From NCBI GenBank assembly GCA_900552985.1, contig USBP01000084.1, forward strand, positions 1-6,525: 6,525 nucleotides of DNA, written 5' to 3'. A model generated the notes under the pieces. It made no database searches and was not told the origin of the DNA. It was given only the letters and a program-made list of their open reading frames with translations. The position numbers and the translations under genes were made by a program. Below, piece after piece: positions 1 to 6,525 of this stretch. Position 1 is the first letter of the stretch; each line of letters begins with the position of its first letter. This DNA comes from an uncultured Oscillospiraceae bacterium. Its GTDB lineage: Bacteria > Bacillota > Clostridia > Oscillospirales > Acutalibacteraceae.

Positions 1-77
1 GCCTGAGCCTGCCGGGCGGCGAGTTCCCCTTATGGAGACGAAAGCACAAACAGGCTGTGCCGATCCGATAAAAGGGA

Positions 78-1502
78 TTACCCCTCCAGCATGGATTTGT
101 ACAGACGGATATAAGCGTTTGCCGACTGGCCCCAGCTATAATCGCAGTTGAGCGCCCGTTTAACCAGCACAGCCCAGCCATCCGCCTGCGCATAGCCCTC
201 CAATGCGCGCCGGATGGTATAAAGCATCTCGTGCGCGTTGTAGTTGGCAAAGGTGAAACCGTTGCCCTCGCCGTCGCCGCTGTCCTGAATGCTGTCGCGC
301 AGGCCTCCTGTTTCCCGCACGATCGGGATAGAGCCATAGCGCAGCGCCACCATCTGCGAAAGCCCGCACGGCTCGCTTTTGGATGGCATCAGGAATAAAT
401 CGCTGCCCGCATAGATCTTACGGGCGAGATCCGGCACAAAACCAATCCGGATTGCAAGTTTATCCGGGTGCCGGGCCGCAGCCTCACGGAAGAAATTTTC
501 ATACTCCCAGTCGCCGGAGCCGAGCACAACCATCTGGATATCCGTGGTGTTCAGCAGTTCGTCAAGGATTGCCTTGACGAGATCCAACCCCTTATGGGAG
601 ACAAGGCGCGATACCATCCCCATCACCGGGACTCCCTCACGGACGGGCAGGCCCATATATTCCTGCAGGCCCAGCTTGTTTTTCACCTTATCGGCTGGCG
701 CCTCCGCCGAATAATTGGCGAAAATCGCCGGATCCGATGCCGGATCATAGCTGACGGTATCGATTCCATTGAGGATGCCGCTGAGTTTCCAGGCACGCTG
801 GTTGAGAATGGTGTCCAGGCCGTGACTATACCACGGGTCAAGGATCTCCTGCGCATAGGTGGGGCTAACGGTGGAAACCCGGTTAGCGCACTCAATCGCG
901 CCCTTCATAAAGTTGATATCGCCGTCATATTCCAAAAGCGCTTCATCCCGCTTGGAGACGCCGAGCACATCCTCCAGAATCTCTTTTCCATAAACGCCCT
1001 GATATTGAATGTTGTGGATGGTAAAAAGCGTTTTAATGTTTTCATACCCTTCCCGGTGCGCGTACATCAGGGAATAATAAACCGGCGTCAACGCACTCTG
1101 CCAATCGTTGCAATGGATGATATCCGGATGGAAATCGATGTAGGGCAGCATCTCCAGCACTGCACGGGAAAAGAACGCAAAGCGCTCCGCATCATCATAA
1201 TGCCCATAGATCGTATCCCGCTTGAAATAATACTGATTATCAAGCAGATAGTAGGTGACCCCGTTTGCCTTTGCCTCAAAAATACCGCAGTATTGCCTGC
1301 GCCATGCCACGGGAACAGACAGGCTCGTAATAAAATGCATATTGTCGCGCAGATGCTGTGGGATCGTCGCATAAAGCGGGAGCACAACACGGCAGCCAAT
1401 CAGTCGCTTGCGCAGCGCCTGAGGGAGACTGCCAGCCACATCGCCCAAGCCGCCGCTTGCCACAAAGGGAAGCGCCTCGCTTGCAACATATAAAACCTTC
1501 AA
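78..1502 (-). CDS. glgA: Glycogen synthase (ADP-glucose-dependent, GT5 family)
   Basis: GlgA transfers glucose from ADP-glucose to the non-reducing end of an alpha-1,4-glucan in the cytoplasm. The 474-residue length is normal for bacterial GlgA. Visible family motifs are the N-terminal glycine loop (residues 15-19, ASGGL), HCNDW (130-134), THN (162-164), VSRLVSHKG with R299 and K304 (297-305), SEPCGL with E377 (376-381) and ETGGL (397-401), which together give both Rossmann domains of the GT-B fold. The start is TTG at 1500-1502. It has AGGAGG 7 nt upstream, and the protein then begins MKVLYVASEA, a normal GlgA N-terminus. It lies 46 nt after glgD and is the last recognisable gene of the operon. 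One oddity: the usual lysine of the KxGGL loop is alanine (A15). Identification is certain at family level. Confidence 0.97.
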   Translation of the reverse strand: MKVLYVASEALPFVASGGLGDVAGSLPQALRKRLIGCRVVLPLYATIPQHLRDNMHFITSLSVPVAWRRQYCGIFEAKANGVTYYLLDNQYYFKRDTIYGHYDDAERFAFFSRAVLEMLPYIDFHPDIIHCNDWQSALTPVYYSLMYAHREGYENIKTLFTIHNIQYQGVYGKEILEDVLGVSKRDEALLEYDGDINFMKGAIECANRVSTVSPTYAQEILDPWYSHGLDTILNQRAWKLSGILNGIDTVSYDPASDPAIFANYSAEAPADKVKNKLGLQEYMGLPVREGVPVMGMVSRLVSHKGLDLVKAILDELLNTTDIQMVVLGSGDWEYENFFREAAARHPDKLAIRIGFVPDLARKIYAGSDLFLMPSKSEPCGLSQMVALRYGSIPIVRETGGLRDSIQDSGDGEGNGFTFANYNAHEMLYTIRRALEGYAQADGWAVLVKRALNCDYSWGQSANAYIRLYKSMLEG

Positions 1503-1509
1503 AATGAAT

Positions 1510-1515
1510 CCTCCT
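1510..1515 (-). promoter_or_regulatory. Ribosome binding site deciding the TTG start of glgA
   Basis: The minus strand reads AGGAGG with a 7-nt spacer to TTG (1500-1502). No ATG or GTG lies at a workable distance in the glgA frame, so TTG is the supported start. Part of the site can pair in a 4-bp stem (ATCC/GGAT, 1508-1523). Confidence 0.85.
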
Positions 1516-1548
1516 TTTCGGATGCGAGAAACGAACCGGGAAGCGCCT

Positions 1549-2664
1549 TTAAATTACGATGCCCTTGCCGATATATACCGGGTAAGTGCTCGTGCCTGTT
1601 ACCGTTTTATGCGGGCGCACGACAACGCTTTTATCTGCGATCACAGAATCCAGGTGCACGCCCTCGCTGATATAGGTGCCCTGCATAATGATGGAGTTGC
1701 GCACAACCGCACCCTTGCCAATCTGCACGCCGCGGAACAGAACGCAGTTCTCCACCTCGCCATCAATGCTGCAGCCATCTGCAACCAGCGAATTCTTTAC
1801 AGAGGAACCCAGGCCGTAGATCGCCGGCATATCGTCGCGCACCTTGGTGTAAACCGGGCGCTCCCGCGTGAAAAGCTCTTGGCAATTAGAGGGATTCAAA
1901 AGGCTCATACTGATGTCATAATAGCTTTGAAGGGAATCAAAAACACAGGTGAAGCCTTTTACCTCGTAGCCGTAAATATTCAGGCGTTTCAGGTTGTGCT
2001 GGAGCACATCCCGTGCGAAATTATCCTGATTGAGGCTGGCGGCATTGTTAATCAGCCGGACCAGCAGCGCTTTGCTGATGAGGATAATATTCATTGCGTA
2101 ATCGACTGGCTTGGTTGTTTTCTGATCCAGCGCGATTTCAGCGACCTTCTGCCCCTCTTCAAAGGTGAAGGTCATCAAATCGTCAAGGTGCGGGGCGCGC
2201 CCGTGATGATAGGCGATTGTAATGTCCGCGCCGCTTTCTGTGTGTGCGCGGCACATATCGCTGAGATCAAAATTGGAAACCACATTGGTATCCATCAGGA
2301 TGATGTATTCCTCTTGAGATTGCTCCAGAAAGCGCATAATCCCCATCAGCGCCTGAATCCGGTCTCGATACATGCCGGTGTGAATGCTGTTAAAAGGCGG
2401 CAGCAGGAACATACCGCCGCGCTTGCGGGAGAGATCCCACGGCTTGCCGGTGCCGATGTGATCCATGAGGGATTGATAATTGCTCTTTGTAATAATACCG
2501 ACCTTGTTAATGCCGCAGTTGACCAAGTTGGAAAGCGCAAAGTCAATCAAACGGTAGCGCCCGCCAAAGGGGACGCTGCCCATTGTGCGCGCGTTGGTCA
2601 GCTCATTCAGCACAGCATCATAGGCATTGGAATAGATAATTCCCAAAACGTCGTTCGCTCTCAT
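1549..2664 (-). CDS. glgD: Glucose-1-phosphate adenylyltransferase GlgD subunit (regulatory-type paralogue of GlgC)
   Basis: GlgD is the Firmicutes partner of GlgC in ADP-glucose pyrophosphorylase. In studied species the GlgC/GlgD complex is more active than GlgC alone. The 371 residues show a nucleotidyltransferase-like domain (about 1-255) and a C-terminal left-handed beta-helix with hexapeptide-like repeats (about 280-371). The core VPFGGRYRLIDFALSN (31-46) matches the GlgC core. However, the GGxGxRL nucleotide loop is missing at the N-terminus, and MDTNV (124-128) stands where GlgC has the catalytic SGDH, as is usual for GlgD. I chose ATG at 2664 (MRANDVLGIIYSN): it matches family N-termini and has AAAGGA 12 nt upstream. 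The in-frame ATG at 2676 directly abuts that AAAGGA, and earlier starts run back into glgC. The gap to glgC is 46 nt. Confidence 0.95.
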   Translation of the reverse strand: MRANDVLGIIYSNAYDAVLNELTNARTMGSVPFGGRYRLIDFALSNLVNCGINKVGIITKSNYQSLMDHIGTGKPWDLSRKRGGMFLLPPFNSIHTGMYRDRIQALMGIMRFLEQSQEEYIILMDTNVVSNFDLSDMCRAHTESGADITIAYHHGRAPHLDDLMTFTFEEGQKVAEIALDQKTTKPVDYAMNIILISKALLVRLINNAASLNQDNFARDVLQHNLKRLNIYGYEVKGFTCVFDSLQSYYDISMSLLNPSNCQELFTRERPVYTKVRDDMPAIYGLGSSVKNSLVADGCSIDGEVENCVLFRGVQIGKGAVVRNSIIMQGTYISEGVHLDSVIADKSVVVRPHKTVTGTSTYPVYIGKGIVI

Positions 2665-2676
2665 AGTTATAACCAT

Positions 2677-2682
2677 TCCTTT
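2677..2682 (-). promoter_or_regulatory. Ribosome binding site of glgD
   Basis: AAAGGA on the minus strand is 12 nt before ATG at 2664 and directly touches the alternative in-frame ATG at 2676. The spacing is a little long for the first and impossible for the second, so it favours the MRAND start. Confidence 0.6.
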
Positions 2683-2694
2683 CGCTCTGCCCGC

Positions 2695-2714
2695 TTGAAA
2701 ACGCGCGTTTTCAA
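2695..2714. repeat. 20-bp perfect palindrome over the glgC stop codon
   Basis: Bases 2695-2714 read TTGAAAACGCGCGTTTTCAA, identical on both strands, with no unpaired base. The glgC TGA (2711-2713) lies inside one arm. On the mRNA it could fold into a hairpin of about 8 bp with a GCGC loop. On DNA it looks like a symmetric repressor operator, and each half (TTGAAAACG) resembles a LacI/CcpA half-site. It has no T-run after it, so it is not an ordinary intrinsic terminator. Confidence 0.9.
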
Positions 2715-3928
2715 TTTGCCGCCTCCGGCAGGTCTTCATCCACCATTGCTTTGGGCGCTACACGCGCACGCGCGCCGATGTGGACGTTCGCCCCGACGAC
2801 GGCGACGCCCCAATCCGAAAGATTTTCCATATCCTCCGGCCGCTTGCCGACGATGGCGTTTTCCTCTATTACGGCATTTTCTGCCACAATGGCGTATTGA
2901 ACAACCGCGCCCGCCTTTACTACGGTGCCGGGCATCAGGATCGAATCCCGCACCACAGCGCCTTTGGCAATGGATACATTGGCAAACAGCACGGAAAAAT
3001 CCACGCAGCCTTCAATCTGGCCGCCCTCTGAGATCAGGGAATTCTGCACAGTTGCGTCCGGCGAAATATAGTGCGGTGGGGCAACCGGGTTGCGGGAGTA
3101 GATCTTCCAGTCAGGATCGCTTAAATCCAGATCCACATTGGGGTTGAGCAGGTCAAGGTTTGCTTCCCACAGGCTGTCAATGGTGCCGACATCCTTCCAG
3201 TAGCCGTCAAAGGGATAGGCATATAGCCGCTCGTGCGCCTCATGCATCGCGGGGATGAGATCGTGGCCAAAATCGTTGCCGGATTTTTCGTTGGCCTCGT
3301 CATCCAGCAGATACTGGCGCAGCTTTTTCCATGTGAACATATACACGCCCATCGAGGCCTTGTTGCTGCGCGGATGCTTCGGCTTCTCCTCAAACTCGGT
3401 GATGGCCCCATCCTCATTGACCATCATCAGGCCAAAGCGAGGCGCCTCCTCCCACGGGACCTCCAGCATGGCGATGGTGCAGGCCGCCTGTTTCTCCTTG
3501 TGATAGGCGAGCATTTTGGCATAATCCATCTTGTAGATGTGGTCGCCGGAAAGGATAACAACATACTCGGGGTCATACCGGTCGATGAAAGGGATGTTTT
3601 GATAAATTGCGTTTGCGGTGTTTTTATACCACTGTGTTCCGCGGATCCTTTGGTAGGGGGAAAGGATATGAACGCCGCCGTTGACGCGATCCAGATCCCA
3701 TGGCTCCCCGTTGCCAATGTAATCGTTGAGCTCCAGCGGTTGATACTGGGTGAGGACGCCCACGGTATCAATGCCGGAATTCACACAATTGGAAAGAGGA
3801 AAATCAATGATGCGGTACTTTCCGCCGTATGGAACGGCGGGCTTGGCAATGTTTTTTGTCAGGATGCCAAGCCGGCTGCCCTGCCCGCCCGCGAGAAGCA
3901 TGGCAATGCATTCCTTTTTTCGGGCCAT
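2711..3928 (-). CDS. glgC: Glucose-1-phosphate adenylyltransferase (ADP-glucose pyrophosphorylase), catalytic subunit
   Basis: GlgC joins ATP and glucose-1-phosphate to give ADP-glucose and pyrophosphate, the committed and usually allosterically controlled step of bacterial glycogen synthesis. The 405-residue protein has the nucleotide loop [10 protein letters not shown] (12-21), [19 protein letters not shown] (29-47), the catalytic [10 protein letters not shown] (127-136, with D129 at the metal-binding position), FEEKP with K182 for the sugar phosphate (179-183) and KDVGTIDS (245-252). A C-terminal left-handed beta-helix runs from about 285 to 400. All catalytic motifs missing from GlgD are intact here. 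The ATG start at 3928 has AAAGGAGG 10 nt upstream. It follows glgB after a 128-nt gap, longer than the other gaps in the operon, so an internal control point is possible. Confidence 0.97.
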   Translation of the reverse strand: MARKKECIAMLLAGGQGSRLGILTKNIAKPAVPYGGKYRIIDFPLSNCVNSGIDTVGVLTQYQPLELNDYIGNGEPWDLDRVNGGVHILSPYQRIRGTQWYKNTANAIYQNIPFIDRYDPEYVVILSGDHIYKMDYAKMLAYHKEKQAACTIAMLEVPWEEAPRFGLMMVNEDGAITEFEEKPKHPRSNKASMGVYMFTWKKLRQYLLDDEANEKSGNDFGHDLIPAMHEAHERLYAYPFDGYWKDVGTIDSLWEANLDLLNPNVDLDLSDPDWKIYSRNPVAPPHYISPDATVQNSLISEGGQIEGCVDFSVLFANVSIAKGAVVRDSILMPGTVVKAGAVVQYAIVAENAVIEENAIVGKRPEDMENLSDWGVAVVGANVHIGARARVAPKAMVDEDLPEAAN

Positions 3929-3938
3929 ATTCGGATTG

Positions 3939-3946
3939 CCTCCTTT
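3939..3946 (-). promoter_or_regulatory. Ribosome binding site of glgC
   Basis: AAAGGAGG on the minus strand ends 10 nt before ATG at 3928. It is a strong Shine-Dalgarno match and supports that start. Confidence 0.85.
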
Positions 3947-3965
3947 ATTATGATGGTTGCTCTTT

Positions 3966-3980
3966 TTGGAAACGCTGAAT
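3966..3980 (+). promoter_or_regulatory. cre-like sequence (possible CcpA site), proximal to glgC
   Basis: TTGGAAACGCTGAAT matches 14 of 15 positions of the degenerate catabolite-responsive consensus WTGNAANCGNWNNCW; the mismatch is at the conserved C. A single one-mismatch hit is expected by chance in a window this size, so the call rests on position and on the second copy at 4008-4022. Confidence 0.3.
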
Positions 3981-4007
3981 CCGGCTTACGCCTCACATCC
4001 TGCGCAC

Positions 4008-4022
4008 TGGAAAGCGCTCCCT
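4008..4022 (+). promoter_or_regulatory. cre-like sequence (possible CcpA site), distal to glgC
   Basis: TGGAAAGCGCTCCCT matches 14 of 15 positions of WTGNAANCGNWNNCW, with the mismatch at the conserved T. It has the same orientation as the copy at 3966-3980 and lies 42 bp away, close to four helical turns. On the minus strand a TATAAG box lies immediately upstream, but no good -35 is at normal spacing. Confidence 0.3.
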
Positions 4023-4056
4023 TATAAATCATCCGTGAAAAACAACTCACAGAAAA

Positions 4057-6045
4057 TTAAGCCGTCGTTTTATTGCCGCTTTTCCCTCCCGGTTTCTTTC
4101 GCGTGCTTGCCGCCGCTGCCTGTGTGGGCGCCGGCGCTTTCCTCGGCCGTTTCTTACGCTCCTTCGCAAGCTCCAGATAGAGCACGGAAAATCCGGGCAG
4201 ATCCAGCACAATGCTCTGCTCACAGCCGTGCATGGGCGTATCCTGTGTTTTTATCAGGCCGGAGGAGCCTTTGCCCTCGCCGCCAAAGGCGGTATCGTCA
4301 GAGTTGAGCAAAACGCGGTAATCTCCCCTCCTTGGCGCGCCGATGCGGTAATCCTGGCGCTCTACCTTTGTAAAATTGCACACGGCAACGATCTCCTTGC
4401 CCTGATCGTCCATCCGGCGGAAAGCAATCACGGAGTTGGCGCTGTCGTCGCTTGAGATCCAGGAGAAGCCCTCCCAGCTGTAGTCGATCTGCCATAGAGG
4501 AGCATGCTCCAGATAAAAGCGGTTCAATGCTTTCACATATTCCCGCAGGCGCATGTGCTTTTCATAATCAAGCAGGAGCCAGTCCAGCTCGCCGGCAAAA
4601 TCCCACTCCTTAAACTGGCCGAACTCCTGGCCCATAAAGAGCAGCTTTTTGCCGGGATGCGCCATCATATAGCCGTAAAACGCGCGCAGGCCGGCAAACT
4701 TTTCCTCATACTCACCCGGCATTTTACCGATCATGGAGCATTTGCCGTGCACGACCTCGTCATGCGAAATCGGCAAAATATAATTTTCTGAAAAGGCATA
4801 AAAGAAGGAAAAGGTCAGGCAGTCGTGATTATACTTGCGGAAATAGCCATCCAGCGAAACATAGCGCAGGATATCATTCATCCAGCCCATATTCCACTTG
4901 AAGTTAAAGCCCAGGCCGCCGATATTGGTCGGCTTGGAGACAAGCGGCCAGGCGGTGCTCTCCTCCGCAATCATCAGTGTAGACGGGTGCTCCTGAAAAA
5001 TGACCTCGTTCAGCTTGCGAAGGAAAGCGACCGCCTCCAGGTTTTCCCGCCCGCCGTGGACGTTGGGAATCCAATCGCCATCGTTGCGGCCATAATCGAG
5101 GTAGAGCATGGAGGCAACAGCATCCACCCGCAGGCCGTCCACATGGTATTGCTCGAGCCAGAACATCGCGCTGGAAATCAGGAAACTCGCCACTTCGCCG
5201 CGCCCATAGTCAAACACACGCGTGCCCCACTGGCGATGCTCCCCCTTGCGGGGGTCGGCGTATTCATAGCAGGGCTGGCCGTCGAACTCATAAAGGCCGT
5301 TGGCATCCTTCGGGAAATGCGCCGGCACCCAGTCGAAAATCACGCCGATTCCCGCCTGGTGACAGCGGTCTACAAAATACATCAGATCATGCGGTGTGCC
5401 ATAACGAGAGGTCGCCGAAAAATAGCCGGTCACCTGATAACCCCATGAGCCGTCGAAGGGATGCTCCATCACCGGCATGAGCTCCACATGGGTGTAGGCC
5501 ATCTCCTGTAGATAGGGGATGAGCTCCTCTGCCAGCTTGCGGTAATCATAAAAGTTGCCATCCGGATACCGGCGCCAGGAGCCGGCATGGATTTCATAAA
5601 TATTGACAGGGCTGTCATATATCACGGATTGGCGCTTTTTCTCCTCCCAGGCCTGATCGCCCCACTCATACCCGCTCAAATCATAAATTTTGGAAGCGGT
5701 ACCCGGGCGCGTCTCCATATGTACGCCATATGGATCGCTCTTCATCAGTTGGCGGCCATCCTCCGTCAAAATACAAAACTTGTAGTTTTCAAACTGCGCC
5801 AGAGCGGGCGTCTCCGCCTCCCACACGCCGTTGGCGTCAACAGGCGACATTGGGTTCCTTTCAGGATCCCACTGATTAAAATCGCCCACGACGCTCACGC
5901 CCGCAGCGTGCGGCGCCCAGGTACGAAAAACCATTTTTTCCCCGTTTATTTTATGCGGGCCGAAGTATTCATATGCTCGGGCGTTGCTGCCCTCATGAAA
6001 TAAATACAGCGGTACGTCAGACGGGGAAGCCTTACGTTTCGCCAT
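4057..6045 (-). CDS. glgB: 1,4-alpha-glucan branching enzyme (GH13)
   Basis: GlgB cuts alpha-1,4 chains and re-attaches them through alpha-1,6 bonds. The 662-residue protein has a CBM48-type domain (about 28-120), a GH13 catalytic barrel (about 145-530) and an all-beta C-terminal domain (to about 627). GH13 signatures are DWVPAHF (238-244), GLRVDAV with nucleophile D308, AEEST with acid/base E361, and ISHDE with D429. These sit at a constant offset of 97 from the E. coli residues 405, 458 and 526, so the extra N1 domain of the E. coli enzyme is absent. I chose ATG at 6045 (MAKRKAS) because GAGGTG lies 7 nt upstream. An in-frame ATG at 6060 has only a crowded AGGA. Residues 627-662 form an unusual Lys/Arg/Pro/Ala-rich tail. 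It is the first gene of the operon. Confidence 0.97.
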   Translation of the reverse strand: MAKRKASPSDVPLYLFHEGSNARAYEYFGPHKINGEKMVFRTWAPHAAGVSVVGDFNQWDPERNPMSPVDANGVWEAETPALAQFENYKFCILTEDGRQLMKSDPYGVHMETRPGTASKIYDLSGYEWGDQAWEEKKRQSVIYDSPVNIYEIHAGSWRRYPDGNFYDYRKLAEELIPYLQEMAYTHVELMPVMEHPFDGSWGYQVTGYFSATSRYGTPHDLMYFVDRCHQAGIGVIFDWVPAHFPKDANGLYEFDGQPCYEYADPRKGEHRQWGTRVFDYGRGEVASFLISSAMFWLEQYHVDGLRVDAVASMLYLDYGRNDGDWIPNVHGGRENLEAVAFLRKLNEVIFQEHPSTLMIAEESTAWPLVSKPTNIGGLGFNFKWNMGWMNDILRYVSLDGYFRKYNHDCLTFSFFYAFSENYILPISHDEVVHGKCSMIGKMPGEYEEKFAGLRAFYGYMMAHPGKKLLFMGQEFGQFKEWDFAGELDWLLLDYEKHMRLREYVKALNRFYLEHAPLWQIDYSWEGFSWISSDDSANSVIAFRRMDDQGKEIVAVCNFTKVERQDYRIGAPRRGDYRVLLNSDDTAFGGEGKGSSGLIKTQDTPMHGCEQSIVLDLPGFSVLYLELAKERKKRPRKAPAPTQAAAASTRKKPGGKSGNKTTA

Positions 6046-6046
6046 G

Positions 6047-6058
6047 GAGGCACACCTC
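6047..6058 (-). promoter_or_regulatory. glgB ribosome binding site inside a small hairpin
   Basis: The minus strand reads GAGGTGTGCCTC. GAGGTG is the Shine-Dalgarno, 7 nt before ATG at 6045. The GAGG half can pair with CCTC to give a 4-bp stem closed by a UGUG loop, which would partly hide the site. The pairing is exact, but a regulatory role is inference. Confidence 0.6.
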
Positions 6059-6078
6059 ATTCATCCTATAGTATCTTT

Positions 6079-6107
6079 ATTTTAACAAATCAAAAATTAA
6101 TTTTCAA
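6079..6107 (-). promoter_or_regulatory. sigma-A-type promoter of the glgBCDA operon
   Basis: On the minus strand the -35 TTGAAA (6102-6107) and -10 TAAAAT (6079-6084) each match consensus at 5 of 6 positions, with a spacer of exactly 17 bp. The expected start is near 6072, leaving an untranslated leader of about 26-27 nt before glgB. A 12-bp palindrome AAAATTAATTTT (6093-6104) overlaps the -35 and spacer and could be an operator, though AT-rich DNA produces such palindromes easily. This is the best promoter seen in the window. Confidence 0.8.
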
Positions 6108-6141
6108 GTGCATTTTGACTATTTTATTCAAACCAAATGCA

Positions 6142-6174
6142 AATATTACGGGATAATTTTAGCTATTTTGTAGC
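6142..6174. repeat. Two adjacent inverted repeats upstream of the glgB promoter
   Basis: An imperfect inverted repeat (6142-6160; ATTA and TAAT arms around CGGGA, with flanking A/T pairs) is followed directly by GCTA-N5-TAGC (6162-6174). They lie about 35-70 bp upstream of the -35, where an activator could bind. Both are short and sit in AT-rich DNA, so a function is only a possibility. Confidence 0.3.
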
Positions 6175-6242
6175 AAGGTTCTGCATTTTTTTGCCTGAGC
6201 GTAAAGAAACGCCTTCCTTTTTTTGACAGGAGAAAACAAAAA

Positions 6243-6406
6243 GCCCGCGCCCGCCCATCACCGTATATTTTTCATTTTTAGTCGGGATGCCGTTGCGTAA
6301 TAAAAGCCTGGCAAGGAAAGGAAGCGCCCGCCGGGCTCCCTCTCACGACGATTGGGCTGCGCCGGTCAGCTTCGGCCCGAATGGCCTTGGCACAGCATGG
6401 TTTCAT
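6243..6406. other. GC-rich non-coding block with short inverted repeats
   Basis: Between the upstream terminator and the AT-rich glgB leader the DNA becomes GC-rich. It contains small hairpin-capable motifs: GCCC-GCC-GGGC (6326-6336), GCTG...CAGC and GCCG...CGGC (about 6356-6376), and GGCC-CGAAT-GGCC (about 6374-6386). There are open frames of 66-68 codons on both strands, but neither has a ribosome binding site or a recognisable protein. A perfect -35 (TTGACA, plus strand, 6223-6228) has no -10 partner. I see no tRNA, rRNA or known riboswitch here. It may be a decayed sequence, a repeat element or an unrecognised structured RNA. Confidence 0.4.
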
Positions 6407-6442
6407 AAAAAATGCCGCGGCTCGCCAACCGGCGCCGCGGCA
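6407..6442 (-). terminator. Intrinsic terminator of the gene upstream of glgB
   Basis: On the minus strand TGCCGCGG (6435-6442) pairs with CCGCGGCA (6413-6420), and the inner CGCC/GGCG adds 4 bp around a GGTT loop, with a 2-nt bulge. Six T follow at once (6407-6412). The GC-rich stem plus U-run is a classic rho-independent terminator. It lies about 40 nt after the stop at 6484, so it should separate that gene from the glg operon. Confidence 0.88.
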
Positions 6443-6483
6443 AAGGGAAACTCCCAATTTCCTTTTTCTGTTTTTCTGTCTCA

Positions 6484-6525
6484 TTAATCTTCAGACAATT
6501 CCTCTATCTGTTTTTCGATCTCCTC
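6484..6525 (-). CDS. C-terminal end of an unrecognised gene (partial)
   Basis: From the window edge one minus-strand frame reads EEIEKQIEELSED and then stops at TAA (6484-6486), immediately followed by TGA (6481-6483). The peptide is strongly charged and looks helical or coiled-coil, but it is too short to identify. The strong terminator shortly downstream supports a real gene end. A second frame is also open for ten codons to the left of the edge, so the frame choice is probable rather than certain. Confidence 0.5.
   Translation of the reverse strand, partial: EEIEKQIEELSED

Noticed and set aside
44..60. Stem GCACA/TGTGC downstream of glgA as an operon terminator
   Set aside because: Only 5 bp with a 7-nt loop and no real T-run on the minus strand (TTTCGTC). 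No terminator or next gene can be called in positions 1-77.
468..1493. A 341-codon open frame on the plus strand opposite glgA
   Set aside because: It mirrors glgA in the opposite strand, with no ribosome binding site or known family. The minus-strand GlgA explains the region fully.
2665..2739. An upstream extension of glgD overlapping glgC
   Set aside because: The extra 25 residues (starting MKTCRRRQ) are unlike GlgD N-termini, and the ribosome binding site at 2677-2682 supports the start at 2664.
1504..3147. A 547-codon open frame on the plus strand opposite glgD and part of glgC
   Set aside because: It is antisense to two clear enzymes, crosses the glgC-glgD junction, has no recognisable domain, and turns into low-complexity Arg/Pro/Ser-rich sequence at its end. 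It is a by-product of GC-rich codon use.
4825..5448. A 207-codon plus-strand open frame opposite glgB
   Set aside because: It lies wholly within the GH13 barrel of glgB, antisense, with no family features.
6032..6064. A 10-codon frame ([10 protein letters not shown]) overlapping the glgB start, a possible leader peptide
   Set aside because: Its ATG has no ribosome binding site at usable spacing, and nothing in the sequence supports attenuation.
6190..6224. GCGT-N6-ACGC followed by seven T on the plus strand as a terminator
   Set aside because: The stem is only 4 bp, the T-run is five bases away, and no plus-strand gene precedes it.
6223..6228. TTGACA on the plus strand as a promoter
   Set aside because: The positions 16-19 bp downstream are GC-rich and contain no -10 element.

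Overview
The window carries a bacterial glycogen-synthesis operon, all on the minus strand, read right to left as glgB, glgC, glgD, glgA. A separate glgD (the non-catalytic-looking partner of ADP-glucose pyrophosphorylase) and this gene order are typical of Firmicutes, as in the Bacillus glgBCDAP operon. With the strong AGGAGG-type ribosome binding sites and moderately GC-rich coding DNA, this suggests a Clostridia-class, probably gut-type, anaerobe. The species cannot be named from the sequence.

Layout from the right edge leftward. 6484-6525 is the last 13 codons and stop of an unrecognised minus-strand gene, followed by a strong intrinsic terminator (6407-6442). 6243-6406 is a GC-rich block with several short inverted repeats and no convincing gene. 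6061-6240 is AT-rich and ends in a good sigma-A-type promoter (-35 at 6102-6107, -10 at 6079-6084) just before glgB. glgB occupies 4057-6045. A 128-nt gap with two catabolite-element-like sequences leads to glgC (2711-3928). A 20-bp perfect palindrome covers the glgC stop codon, then come glgD (1549-2664) and glgA (78-1502, TTG start). The last 77 bases show no recognisable gene, so a downstream glgP, if present, is outside the window.

How the genes work together: GlgC, probably in a complex with GlgD, makes ADP-glucose from glucose-1-phosphate and ATP. GlgA polymerises it into alpha-1,4-glucan, and GlgB adds alpha-1,6 branches. The enzymes themselves are ordinary. The less ordinary features are the palindrome at the glgC/glgD junction, the possible regulatory sites before glgC, a hairpin over the glgB ribosome binding site, a basic tail on GlgB, and a changed ADP-glucose-binding motif in GlgA. 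I found no clearly new biological system here.
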